Part shown: positions 21,308 to 33,200 of the stretch, in pieces
Numbering within the stretch: the first letter of the stretch is position 1
Layout: each line of letters opens with the position of its first letter
NCBI GenBank assembly: GCA_026874595.1
Contig: CM049318.1
Span: forward strand, 6,031,741 to 6,095,740
Source of the DNA: Sipunculus nudus
Taxonomy: Eukaryota; Annelida; Sipuncula; Golfingiida; Sipunculidae
Direction: 5' to 3'
DNA length: 64,000 nt
Program-made: the position numbers and the translations under genes
Notes under the pieces: model-generated
The model's database searches: none
The model's input: the letters and a program-made list of their open reading frames with translations, nothing else
Told to the model about the DNA's origin: nothing

Positions 21308-22421
21308 CTTCAGCTATCTCTTGTATGGTAGCTTTCTGTTATGATAGAAGCCTTTTGCACAAATTTGTGATATTCTGACACTTATCTCCTGTCAATGAGA
21401 CAGTCATGTCAACTGAATTAATTACAAACCCCAGCATGTTTACCTTCTGTAATTGTTGGAGTACAGACTTATCTGGATGTACAACAAACCCGAGTTCCCT
21501 GACAAGGTTACACATGGCAGCTACTGAATGATAACACTCATCTTAAATTTCCACTATGATTAAACTGTCATCTATGTAACCTTCCACAACATGTCCTCTC
21601 TCTCCGAGGTAAGCAAATACTGGTTTGAGTAACTTGGTGAAAAAACGCGGTGCACAAGCAAGCCCATTGGGCATGGAAGTAAATTTGAAGTGATCTCCAT
21701 TATACTTAAATTTAAGATAATCCTGATCTGTTGTACTTACTGGCACAGAGTAATAGGCATCTTTTAAGTCGATGGAGGCCATGAAGCAATTAGGCTGAAC
21801 CAAGGTCAACTTTGTATGCAAAGTTTCCATTTTGAAATGTTTGTACACAATAAAGTTATTGAAATTTGATAAATTAAAAATAATTCTATAAGTACCATCC
21901 TTCTTGCTTCTAATTAAAACATTAGAGAAAAAAACCCTTCCTATCAGGTTTACATGGTACAACCACCCCCTTGTTTAACAGTTTTTCTAATTCATGTTAG
22001 TTTCTATGTCAGTTTCTTTGTCAGAAAATTTAATCTGTTTTGGTGGAATGACTTGGTAGAATTTTAATTTGCACCCAATCACTGAATCCATAATCCACTT
22101 ATCTGAAGTGATGTTTTCCCATTTCTGATGGAAACATGAAATACAGCCTGCTTTGAATTTATCTGCTTCTAGCTGTAGGAGTTGCTTGACAGAGTCAACA
22201 TTACTCTTAAGGTGCTTAGTTGTAATTGATCTTACCTCAAACTCAGTTGAAGGCATGCTATTCAATATCTCCACTTTGTCCTGCTTTTGGCTTGTGGAGG
22301 GGGTTTCCCCCGTGCCGCTTGGCCTTTCCCCAAAAATGCCTCTTGGGTTGTGTGTGGTTGGAATGACTGTGGCTATAATCACCTGTACTGGCAAATCCAC
22401 CTTTATATGGTCGATGGGCAT
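21308..22421 (-). pseudogene. DIRS reverse transcriptase with pre-RT segment
   Basis: The pre-RT part reads FKAGCISCFHQKWENITSDK and then WIMDSVIGCKL, the usual lead-in to DIRS reverse transcriptase. The polymerase follows: FSNVLIRSKKDGTYRIIFNL, MASIDLKDAYYSVPV (first catalytic Asp), MPNGLACAPRFFTKLLKPV and GYIDDSL (the catalytic YIDD box), then GFVVHPDKS and LGFVINS. A frameshift separates the pre-RT from the polymerase near 21970 and a stop follows the YIDD box at 21543. Catalytic residues are kept, so decay appears moderate. The enzyme would copy element RNA into DNA. Confidence 0.85.
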
Positions 22422-22446
22422 AGGATTTTTTGGTGAGTCCCATATC

Positions 22447-23466
22447 CTAATGAATGGGAATCTCCCATGATCTTTTGGCTAGTTTATTGGCCTCTTCCAC
22501 CTGCTTGACCGTTTGGCTCAGATCATCTCCGAACAGCCATTCTCCCTTCTCCAAATGTAACTTAGCATTGCAAATGGGTTTATAGCGGTCTTTCAGGGTT
22601 GGTCTGATAATTTCTCTCCTTGCTTGGTTCAAACCATGGTCTGCACAGCCCAGCATAGTAGCAGCAACCATGAGATTTTTAACGGTGGTGTCCATTTCCT
22701 CTTTAGTCAACACTGATTTACTGTTTCTGATAGCCAGTAACTTGTCTGTGACCGCGACAATGGGGCTCATTGCTCCCATAATAAAGTTTTGCCCTCTCTG
22801 TATTTTTAAATCATTACCCTTAGAGGTTTGATTACCCCAGATGTCTGGGTTCACTTTCGAAGTCGCCATGTTCGGGCAGTTCGCCGGCTTCGGGTACTTT
22901 GCTTCCAGCTCTTTCTGTTTTTCCTCTGAGCACGGTTTGGTGATGATCACATTTACCAAGTCCGCAAGTTTTGGGAAATTTCCTTGCGCCACTGCCTGTC
23001 CATAATCCTGAACTAAGTCACTAATCAACTGGTCTGTAATTTCGCCTTCTTCCGAGTTCGAGTCTAATAGATCTCGAATATCGCCCGGTGTATGATCAGT
23101 GTTTTGTTGTTCATGGGGGCCGCCATCTTTGAAATCATCATCCGGGACACTCACGCTCCCGTCGTCACTAACACTATGTCTTTTGCGTTTCAGACCTGGA
23201 TTAACTGCGGCCTGCAGGCTCGAAATTTTCTCTCCCATACACTCCATCATCTTTTGTTGTTGCATATGCATTTGCTGTAAAGAATGGGCCCACTGCGGTA
23301 TGCTCACGTTGTCCGCGGTGCTCCCCGTTGAAACGGGGGCCAGTGTACCATCATGGCGGCCATCTTGCCTGCCTGATTCACTATCCTCGCGTTTGATTTT
23401 CTTGTTTGTGTTTTCGTCGGGAGGGTCTCTCCCTCTCCCCGTATTTTTTCTTGGAGCCTTCCACAA
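22447..23466 (-). pseudogene. DIRS gag-like protein (339 codons, open)
   Basis: A 339-codon open frame that starts MWKAPRKNTGRGRDPPDENT. It has a charged, Ser/Asp-rich N-terminal half with a glutamine- and methionine-rich stretch (SLQQMHMQQQKMMECM) and a C-terminal half with NKLAKRSWEI. No zinc knuckle is seen, as usual for DIRS ORF1. An out-of-frame continuation (GLTKKSYAHRPYKGGFASTG) lies directly downstream at 22258-22443. Position upstream of the DIRS polymerase is the main argument; the sequence itself is not diagnostic. It is the longest open frame of the window, so this region decayed least. Confidence 0.65.
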
Positions 23467-23500
23467 GGTCTCTCGCTTCTCTTTCTTCGAGAACGTTTCC

Positions 23501-24060
23501 TAGCAGATTTCCTACTCCTTGATTTTTTTTTTAGGGTCTACTGGCCTTTCTGTCTGAAGCGGTGTGTGACCGTTGAAGATGCATGACCTCTGGAGGCTAC
23601 CCAATTTCCGTAAATACTGGGTATGGCGGCGCGTTCAAATGTCAGTGTATGATTCAAACGTAACTCCAATCCAAAGAAAAGTGGCGAGGATGTAGAAATG
23701 GCAAGTCTGAGCTGAATAACCTTACTATTTCGCTGCATAAGCTTAACTGATGCGGGGACGTGACCTGTAGAGCGAGAATCAGCAAGCGCAATGACCTTGG
23801 CGAGATCTCGGCGCAATCTCGCGTGGTCCTGTAGTGCGAAAGGCTATGTTGAGGTAGAATTTGGAATTGAGATGAATAAGGTAAAAATGAGACCATACAG
23901 CATTGATATTTCAGACTTTTTAGCAAAATATCTAAGCAAAATAGCTCCAGCGCCACGCAAGTGTAAGTTTATCTACAGGCAGAGTAAATATTTAATTAGG
24001 ACTCTTATCTGCGTATTGGATCCATATGGTCTTATAGGGTATTACTGAAAATAATAGAAC
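23501..24060. other. Possible DIRS left terminus and spacer, not resolved
   Basis: Contains a poly-T run at 23521-23532 and open frames on both strands without recognisable domains. The DIRS terminal repeat would be expected here, but I could not confirm one by eye. Confidence 0.3.
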
Positions 24061-24061
24061 A

Positions 24062-24475
24062 CTATCTAAAAAAGCAACAGGAGGAATCCACTCAGCAAAG
24101 ACTCTGCAACTGCCGGGCAAATCTGATTGCCCTCTGAATGGGAAATGCCAGGCATGGTCCAATGTGCACCAAGCCGACGTGCACAACAACGGTAAAGTTA
24201 ATACGTATATTGGCATGACCGGAGGCCCCTTTAAACAAAGAAACAGAGCTCGCAAAACGTGTGGACCCTGAAAGACAAGCAACAAAATTTCAACATTACC
24301 TGGTCTATAATCAAACACATCCATGATCTCTTCCAATCAGTGCAACTTTTGTTTGGCCGAGAAACTGGCAATCCTAAGCTAAAAAAAACGAACTTGCCGA
24401 ATAAACGCTCCGAAATTATTTCCTGCTCTCGTCATGGACCAACGGTACACAACCGTTCGAAAAAGAAATGATAAA
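24062..24475 (+). pseudogene. Penelope-like element, GIY-YIG endonuclease remnant
   Basis: Across shifting frames the plus strand gives SDCPLNGKCQAWSNVHQADV, NTYIGMTGGPFKQR, CNFCLAEKLAIL and LPNKRSEIIS...RHG. CPLNGKC, the YIGxT box with FKxR, CxxCxxEKxxI and NKRSE-xx-CRH are, in this order, the zinc-binding and catalytic blocks of the C-terminal endonuclease of Penelope-like elements. Several frameshifts and stops mark it as dead. The reverse transcriptase that should precede it is not recognisable upstream, so the copy is 5'-truncated. The ribozyme relic 30 bp downstream supports the identification. Confidence 0.75.
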
Positions 24476-24500
24476 ACCGATATCGCAGCAGTATAATTTC

Positions 24501-24543
24501 AGTCATCTAATGAGCCGATGAGGCGAAACCGGCGGTGGTGACT
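24501..24543 (+). ncRNA. Degenerate hammerhead ribozyme (Penelope-like element terminus)
   Basis: Stem I pairs AGTCAT (24501-24506) with GTGACT (24538-24543). The core CTAATGA (24507-24513) differs from the consensus CTGATGA at G5. Stem II is GCC-GATGA-GGC (24514-24524), followed by the invariant GAAA (24525-24528), and stem III is the very short ACC/GGT (24528-24530 with 24534-24536). The cleavage-site nucleotide at 24537 is G, where A, C or U is needed. Very short stem III hammerheads are known from Penelope-like element repeats. The two substitutions predict loss of self-cleavage. Confidence 0.7.
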
Positions 24544-24549
24544 CAGATC

Positions 24550-25870
24550 CATCATTCAAATATATATATATATGGTTTAGTGGACGACTACTTGCAAATA
24601 TGTTATAATATTTTATACATATGATCGGTGACGAGCAAATTGGTGTATTTTTATATGCACGGATCTTGCTCACTGATAAAACTGATGTTGCCGTGCCATT
24701 CACTTCAAATTAATTAATAAACCTAATTTTAGTACCGTAGGATTTCGATTTCACCTGAAAGGACAGAGTGCCTAAAAGCTCATAGACCACAACCGCTGTT
24801 TTTGAAGGGACAATCAAATTATTCCAGCATATAAGAGTTGCTTAGATGTTGTTTACCTATTTAGATATTATCCGATTAGAAGAAAGTTTCAGCTTCCATT
24901 GCAAGGTGTCATCGGTATATACCTTTATTGTAGTAGAGATGCATGCTAAGTCGAAAATATTAACTCCGCGTATCGCTTCTATAGAAAATTATCGTACCGG
25001 AATTGTACGTTTATAATGTAACTGTTTATAATGGCTGTTGAAAAGAAAAATAAATATGAACCGTCTAAACAATTTTTGTAACTTGAAGACCATTGTAGGA
25101 AAAATTTGGGTAGACCGGTTGGAATAACATAGTTACTTGAAGAAATGCACACATAAAAAACCCCATATGAAACTTTAGTCTGTCCGTGAGCATTTCTAGC
25201 TAATGTGTTGCACGGGCTAGACCTAATAACTCTATGACCTTTTTCAGAGTGTGGTACAGAGTATGTTTAACATATTCACTAGAAACTCGAGCATAGAATA
25301 AATATTCCTCATCATGTTTTTCTCTTAAAGAAAGAGGACTTATTGCACTATTTTTATGACTCGGGGATTTTATGACCCGGGGAAAAATATAACTTGTAGA
25401 CCGGTTATTATGTATTTTTAATAATCAGAGCACATATATATATCTATTTTATAGATATCTCGTTCCATATAATGTTTCTCCAGATCACTTATGTACTCTG
25501 TACTTCATCCTTTAAAAAAATCAGTCTGCATTCCTACAGTATTCGACCTATATAATCTTGTGCGATTGCCTTTTTGGTAGATTCATTAACATTTGCTTTG
25601 ATGTTAATTCACCTTTCAGACAGACAAAAGAATATATGCTCTAACAATATGGGAAGACACACTCTACCATGCTGTCGACTTCGACAGTGTCCGCATTTAA
25701 ACCGTTTCCGTTAAAAAAAAATCCGCACAGTCACTGTATCTACTAATGAATACCTTTATTTAAAACCACACAACCCATAATTAATTCTAATGCAGAAGGA
25801 TACAATATTAAAATATCTTTATACCAATATGTCCAATCGACAACAATGTAAGGCAACGTTTATATCCAAA
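24550..25870. other. No recognised feature
   Basis: AT-rich sequence without repeat partners or coding signatures that I could identify. Confidence 0.4.
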
Positions 25871-27200
25871 CAAACAACCATTAAATGTGTGATTTAGAAG
25901 TGCGAATTAACCTTTTCACGGACAGAGCTTCGGAATGTTTGCAAGATTGCCTGAATGAGTCGCATACACTTAGTGATCTCGAAAAGCATCCGTTACAGCA
26001 CACCTATAATGTTTTGGTGCTGTTAAGAAATAATATTTTTATCGAACCTGTGAGCTTATGCGACGGCGCGGCTTTGTCCGTCGGCCGTCGTCTGTACGTT
26101 AACCCGAGGCATCTAAAAATAATCGGACCAAGCAGCGCCAAATTATTTTCTGCTGTCTGCGTTAACTTTAGAAAACTTTAAAAATCTTCTCCAAAAATGT
26201 CAAATCGCTTAGCATTTCACAGGCATAATGCGAGAAACAATCCTTCATCCTTCTCAAGTTCGTTTGAATGAGTCCAGTTCAGTGATTTTTTACAGGAAGC
26301 TGAACTTTGACATTTGGCTAAATATACATACAAAAATAATTTCAGAATCATTACCAAATTTAATGCAAACATTGGTCACATGATTCATATTTGGAATTGA
26401 GGTACTTTTGGCGCCACCTTTATCGATCTTTTTGTACGGGAGTCATTGGATCATCACTGCATTAACCCGTCATTTATCAGGAACATCAGGAGCTAGCAAC
26501 ACCAAATTTTACGCAAAAAGCACACACACGTCAGATGTTATGGGTTTGAGTTTTTGTGGCGACATCTGCATCGAGTTACATTTTACGGATGAAAAGCTAG
26601 AAAAACTTCTCAGAAATCATTCAGCTAAATTGTTAAATATTTCTGAGAGATGATCCATCAGATGAGTTCTCAAATTTGTTCAGATTGGTTTGGTTCAATA
26701 TATTTTGGCTCAGTTAAATGAATTTAAACTTTGTCATTTGGCCAATTAGGCATACGTACATAACCATCTCACCAACGCCAGGAGCTAGAATCACAAAATG
26801 TTGGTAACATGACTCGTATTTGAAATTGAGAATTTTAGGCGCAACTTATGTTGCACTGATTTTTCAGTCAAAACAATTGTAGTTTTAGCCTCTTTCAGCC
26901 ACTAGATTACAAATGTTTAATGATGAGACTGTCAAGCCGAATGGTTAAATATTATACAAGAATTATCTAAGGGTAGGGCTTTCTTAAATGTATAAGAACA
27001 GATTGGGTTCATTGATTTGTCATAGAATGCTGAATATGTTCATGTGACAAGTCAGCCTTTATCAAACTAAGGCTGCAATAGTCTTTTCTGCAAAATCGTT
27101 GTTTTAAGTTGTGTAACATTGACAAAAATGACTTTTAGGTAGCCTAGTTCAAGATGGGTGATTTTAGGCTGTATTATTTGATCTTTATCAGTAAAAGGAC
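25871..27200 (+). repeat. Decayed CCGTC-type repeat element (family F)
   Basis: Contains CTTTGTCCGTCGGCCGTCG (26071 on), a CTTTTGGCGCCACC motif near 26405, and repeated blocks of the type CTGAACTTTGACATTTGGC (26300, 26725) and CATGATTCATATTTGGAATTGAG (26379, 26810). It appears to be another tandem-core element with two or more units of about 430 bp, too eroded to delimit. Confidence 0.4.
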
Positions 27201-27618
27201 TGTGATATATTTTGGTAAACAAATTTATTGTAAATTTATTGGGTTAACAGACTGAGCAACATGAATAATTAGTGTCCATATCAAGCTCATTTTAAGATAA
27301 AACAATGAATAAAATATTTCTGCGTTTTGATTTTAATAGGCATCTGTTATTAATCTATTTTAATTAAATAAATCTTAAGAATAAGACAGCTTGGAAAATT
27401 TAAGTCTTTCAGTATGTATAAACATATTTGCAACAGGCAAGGATTTTGTGTTCATCTATACATAGCTTGGCAGACTGCGAACTATTTTAGATTTGGCAAC
27501 AGAGTTCAGTCTGTATCTATGTATACCTATTGCAGAATACCAACTCTATCAGATAACGAAAGAGGTCAAGAGTCCAATCATAGCTGCCAGTTGCAGGTCA
27601 AGAGATCAGCTGCAGCTG

Positions 27619-27994
27619 ACATTTTTTTCCCGGTCCACTCAAGGGCAACTGCCTTCCTCAGAAGAGCTTGATCAGCTTAGTGAGCCCAACTCAAGAGAAG
27701 TTTGATGTATCAGCCTGAAATTTTGGCATGTCCATGCATGTTTGAGGGGTATCTCGTACAAAGGCTGGTGTCGCCACCTCTGATGCGTTTGCACAGTGTA
27801 TGTGACTGCTTTTTTTTCAGGAGGGACTTGATATATCAGCAAGAAATAGTGCTTATCTGTACATCTCGGGCAGTTTCATCATATGTTAGACCCTTGAAAC
27901 CACCTACAATGATTTTTGCACAGAAAAAGTCCCTGACTATTTCTCAGAAGTTATTTGACATACCGTCTTACCCCGCCTATTATCCGCATGTTTT
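27619..27994 (+). repeat. Direct duplication, copy 1
   Basis: About 375 bp starting GACATTTTTTTCC and ending at CCGCATGTTTT, nearly identical (by eye well over 90 percent) to 28160-28535. It contains GGTGTCGCCACCT, a variant of the palindrome shared by other repeat families. Confidence 0.85.
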
Positions 27995-28018
27995 CGTCAT
28001 TAAATTTTAACTTAAAAC

Positions 28019-28159
28019 CTGTGAGAATAAAATGTAAAAATCATGAGTACATATGAAATGCTCCATGGAAAATGTATTGCTAAATCAAATTGTAGTAACA
28101 CTGAGAAAGATGAAACATTGACTTTGCAAATGTAATGCAACACTTTTTGTATTTAACGG
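28019..28159 (+). repeat. Dispersed inverted repeat, left copy
   Basis: 141 bp starting CTGTGAGAATAAAATG, found again in reverse orientation at 34644-34784 with few differences. It forms the spacer between the two direct copies at 27619 and 28160. Confidence 0.85.
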
Positions 28160-28535
28160 ACATTTTTTTCCGGTCCACTCAGGGCAACTGCCTTCCTCAG
28201 AAGAGCTTGGTCAGCTGAGTGAGCCCAACTCAAGAGAGGTTTGATGTATCAGCCTGAAATTTTGGCATGTCCATGCATGTTTGTGGGGTATCTCGTACAA
28301 AAGACTGGTGTCGCCACCTATGATGCGTTTGCACAGTGTATGTGACTGCTTATTTTTCAGGAGGGACTTGATATATCAGCAAGAAATAGTGCTTATCTGT
28401 ACATCTCGGGCAGTTTCATCATATGTCAGACCCTTGAAACCACCTACAATGATTTTTGCACAGAATAAGTCCCTGAATATTTCTCAGAAGTTATTTGACA
28501 TACCGTCTTACCCCGCCTAATATCCGCATGTTTTT
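28160..28535 (+). repeat. Direct duplication, copy 2
   Basis: Second copy of the 375-bp sequence at 27619-27994, same orientation, separated by 165 bp that include a dispersed inverted repeat. Confidence 0.85.
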
Positions 28536-30246
28536 CCATAAATCTTAACTTAAATCCTTGGTGCGTATTATACATGGTGGTATAATTTTCCAACTATTTT
28601 CTGGTGCATTGAACATCGCTTGGTAGGCCGTAAGACCGCCAAAATATCAGTCGGTGTTTAGCGACAATAAAAATATTTAAAAGAAATGATCAGTATAGGT
28701 TAAAGTTTTAATTAGATAATTTAAAGTTTGTTCTCATTTAATTGCATTCATTTCAAAATACCTCATATGTACCTTTGATATGGCTTGTAATCCCAAAAAC
28801 TAATGATATGCTAACTGAAATTTGCCGCATGTTGATATAGTGTGATACCATTGTTTGTTGGTAGATGGCGCTATATGCGCAAGCATTTAGGGCCCGTAAG
28901 GAATCCTGGTTTTCTTTCATGGGGAATTGACCCATGACACACTAATTACATTAAAAAAACTTGACCCTTGAAGGGAATACCGGTCTGAGAGTGATTGCTT
29001 CCTTGCCTTTAATTATCCTTCTAGTGACAGCTTCATTGTCAATTGATCAGTTATGTGATCACAGCCGTCTCCAGCTCTAGTTGCCATCTTCCCATGGGCT
29101 CTCCAAACAGCCTAAAAGACCCTGGATATGCTGCACAAATGCAGCCAGGGCCGGCCCTGCCTTTAAAATGGTACAGGTGACGCTAATATCTTAAATAAAT
29201 CAATTATCTTCCGGTCTAACTTAGTTCTTTATAGACTTTATAGACTCTATAGTTCACATAGACTCTTTTTGATGATTACAATTGCAATGATCAGAAAGCA
29301 GTGTTATTTCTGAGAAACCGTGTTAAGTCGGTCTTGTTTTTTTAGTATTTAGTTCAACAATTTTGCATTTGTCAGGAAATTTATCCGAAAGGTTCCATTA
29401 AAGTAACTGCACCTGTGGGAGAAAGAAGTACCGATTGAGAAGTGTGGCCTGGCAATTACGTTGTGAAACGTAATCAGTCAAGTAACGGTATTACCGCCGT
29501 ATGGCTGAAACGCTAAAGAAAAATGATTTGACAGAACAAACATTACAGGTAACGAAACAATATTGGTATACATTGGCTACTTTTGTACATTGAGTACCTG
29601 CTATTTGGATGACCAGTAAACGTATGAAAGACGCTGTCAAAACTATTATGCTTTTTATATGTATGACATGCTTTGGCCCAGAATCGATGTTCGCCTTGTA
29701 TACAGCTACTGTAAACTCATTGATTAATATCTATAATGGGTTTCATGAATATCCATCAGATTTTTGGTAAGTCACCCGGTCGTAAGTTGAATATTGATGC
29801 TTTTCAGTGACAGGTTTACACATTTCCAAATTGTGTAACATAGGGACAGTAAGGGTAACACTTAACAAAGATTATTATTATCTTTTCCCTGTGTATTAAA
29901 TCGAGATATGTATTGTAAAAATCTTTTACATAAACAGAAGCTATTTCCATGAAACTGTTTAAGAGTTTTCAAGAGTCAGAGGAACCTATTTAAAGTTTAT
30001 TATTATTGTTGTTTTTCTGTTTGGATTTTAACAGCTGGCTTGATCATTCTTCATTTAACCTTCTTCTACATCTCCACCTGACCAAAGCAACTGTGATTTT
30101 AGTTAACGATTCCCTTAAATATGACCCAATCTAGTCAGCTGTGCCTTTGTGTTGTCCGCATGTTACTTGAAATGTTGACTTATACTTTGTTTGTTGAAAT
30201 GATTTTGAATATTTACGATTATGAGCTGTTTTTTATGTACGTTTTT
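28536..30246. other. No recognised feature
   Basis: AT-rich sequence; the only structural item is a short palindrome, AGGGCCGGCCCT, at about 29147. No coding or repeat signatures identified. Confidence 0.4.
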
Positions 30247-33200
30247 TAGCTCAGCTGACTGAAAGTCATCTGAGCTATAGCGATCACTCTTTGTCCGTCG
30301 TCCGTCTGTCCGTCTGTCCGTCCGTTAACCAGGCACAAATCGTAACCGCTGAACCTAGAACCTTGTAACTTGGTATTCTGAGAGGTCCCTGAAAAATCTC
30401 CTTGGAAACCAGAAATTAGGTCTCTGTTACCCATATCCTTCGAGCTATGGGGCCCCAAAGTACCCCCCAGAATAGTCAAAAATTTCATACAAAAACTTCA
30501 ATATCTCATTAACTACTTGACTGATGGTCATGATTTTTGGCATACATATTGATCATGAGATGTTCCATCACTTCCTGCAGAATGGTGGCGCCACCTGTAT
30601 TTTTCGATTATTTACAAATGTTTTTCTCTATTTTTGAGACCTTTAAAAATGTGAACATCTGTTAACAAGGCACAAATCGTAAAACCTAGACCTAGAATCT
30701 TAAATCTTGATACACTGAGAGGTCCATGAAAAATCTCCTTGGAAACCAGAAATTAGGTCTCTGTTACCCATATCCTTCGAGCTATGGGGCCCCAAAGTAC
30801 CCCCCAGAATAGTAAAAAATTTCATACAAAAACTTCAATATCTCAATAACTACAACACTAATGGTCATGATTTTTGGCATACATATTGATCATGAGAAGT
30901 TCCATAAGTTCCTGCAGACTGGTGGCGCCACCTGTATTTTTCGATTTTTTTACAATTTTTTCCTCTATTTTTGAGACGTTTAAAGATGCTGTCATCTGTT
31001 AACGTGGCACAAATCGTAACCGCTGGACCTAGAATCTTCATTCTCGACACACTGAGAAACCTATTAAAAGTCTCCGTGGAAACCATAAATTAGATCTATG
31101 TTACCCATATCCTTCGAGCTATTGGGCCCCAAAATACCCCCCAGAAAAGTCAAAAATTTCATACAAAAACTTCAATATCTCATTAACTACTTGACTGATG
31201 GTCATGATTTTTGGCATACGTATTGATCATGAGATGTTCCATCACTTCCTGCAGACTGGTGGCGCCACCTGAATTTTTCGATTTTTTACGAATTTAAAAA
31301 TGTGAACAGCTGTTAACAGGGCACAAATCATAAAGACTGGACCTAGAATCTTCATTCTTGACACACTGAGAGGTCCATGAAAAGTCTGCATGGAAACCTG
31401 AAATAAGGTCTCTGTTACCCATATCCTTTGAGCTATGGGGTGCTCCCAATAACCCCCCAGAATAATGGAAAATTTGATAAAAACAAACTGCAACATCTAA
31501 ATAACTACAACACTGATGGTCATGATTTTTGGCATACTCATTGATCAAGAGGTGTTTCATCAGTACCTGCAGACTGGTGGTGCCACCTGTATTTTTTCAA
31601 ATTTTCACATTTTTTTTTTCTCTATTTTCGAGACCTTTCAGGATGTAGTTATCTGTCAACAGGGTACAAATCTTAAGGACTGGACCTAGAATCTTCATTG
31701 TTTACACACAGGAAGACCCATGATAAGTCTCCATGGACACCTGAAATTAGGTCTCTGTTACCCATATCCTTTGAGCTATGGCACTCCAAAGTACAGCTCA
31801 GAATAATGGAAAATTTGATACAAAAGCTGAAGTATCTGAACAACTAATGCAGAGATCACCATTATTGTTTTCATGGATATTGATCATGGAGTGTTTCATC
31901 AGTTTCTGCAGACTGGTGGCACCACCTGTATTTGTTCGGGTTTTTTACGATTTTTTTCTCTATTTTTGAGACCTTTAAAGTTATGAACATCTGTTAACAG
32001 GACACAAATCATTAAAACTAGACCTAGAATCTTCATTCTTGACACACAGGGAGACCCATGAAAAGTCTCCTTGGAAACCTGAAACTAGGTCTCTGTTACC
32101 CATATTCTTTAACCTGTATGGCTCCAAATTACCCCCCAGAATAATGGAAAATTTGATACAAAAACTGCAGTATCTCAATAACTACAACACTGATGGTCAT
32201 GATTTCGGCATACATATTGATCATGACCTGTTCCATCAGTTTCTGCAGACTGGGTGCGCCACCTCTATTTTTTTCAAATTTTTACGATTTTTTTTCTCTT
32301 TTTTTGATACCATTAAAGATGTGGTTATCTGTCAACAGGGTACAAATCGCAACAACTGGACCTAGAATCTTCATTCTTGTCATGCAAGAAGGCCCATGAA
32401 AAGTGCCTGTGGAAACTTAAAATTAGGTCTCTGTTACCCATATCCTTCAAGCTATAGGACTCCGAAGTATCCCTCAGAATAATGGACAATTTGATACAAA
32501 AGCTGAAGTATCTGAACAACTAATGGGGAGATCACCATGATTCTTTGCATGGATATTGATGTTTGTAAGTGTTTTTATTAGTTTCTGCAGACTGGTGGAG
32601 CCACCTGTATTTTTGTACCCGCCAAAACGAAGTTTTGTGGATACTATGTTTTTGACCGGGTTCCACCGCCGTTGCCGCGTTCGTTTCCAGAGAGCTCCTC
32701 TGGGACTTGATTTTATCAGCTTTCCAAGCTCATATCTCGGGAACCGTTTGACTGATCAGGAAATAAAATTTATACTAATGTAGCCCTTGGATAGCTCTAT
32801 AACATACACAAAAAATGGTGGCGCCACCTGTAACCATGTTTGCACAGTGTCCATCTGTTCATCTGCCTTTGGTTTAAATCACTCATATCTCTGCAGTGAA
32901 TTGACAAATTCACCTGAAATTCGGCATGCGTATTCATCCTGGATAGCTTTCTTGATTTTATGACAGGTGGCGCCACCTACATTCTCATTCACGCTGATGA
33001 CATCCAAGCTTATATTTCGGGAACCGTTTGACCGATCGGGCCAAAATTTTGCATGTATATAGATCTAACATAGCTCTTTATCATACGCTAAACTGGTGGC
33101 GCCACCTGCAACCATTTTTGCACTGCATCTGTCTGTTTGTCTGCCGTGCAATAATGTCACTCATATCTCGGCAGTGGTTTGACATATCTGCCTAAAATTT

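Larger units (their letters stand above)
19869..23500 (-). mobile_element. DIRS-type tyrosine-recombinase retrotransposon, 3' truncated
   Basis: On the minus strand, from 23466 downward, the order is gag-like protein, pre-RT segment, reverse transcriptase, RNase H and the N-terminal part of a tyrosine recombinase. This is the DIRS order, and DIRS elements integrate with a recombinase rather than a DDE integrase. Frames are interrupted by several stops and frameshifts. The recombinase catalytic domain is missing, so the element ends abruptly at about 19870. I could not define terminal repeats upstream of 23500. It is a defective copy. Confidence 0.85.

Noticed and set aside
23092-23503. Plus-strand frames of 62 and 134 codons
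   Set aside because: Shadows of the minus-strand DIRS gag-like frame.
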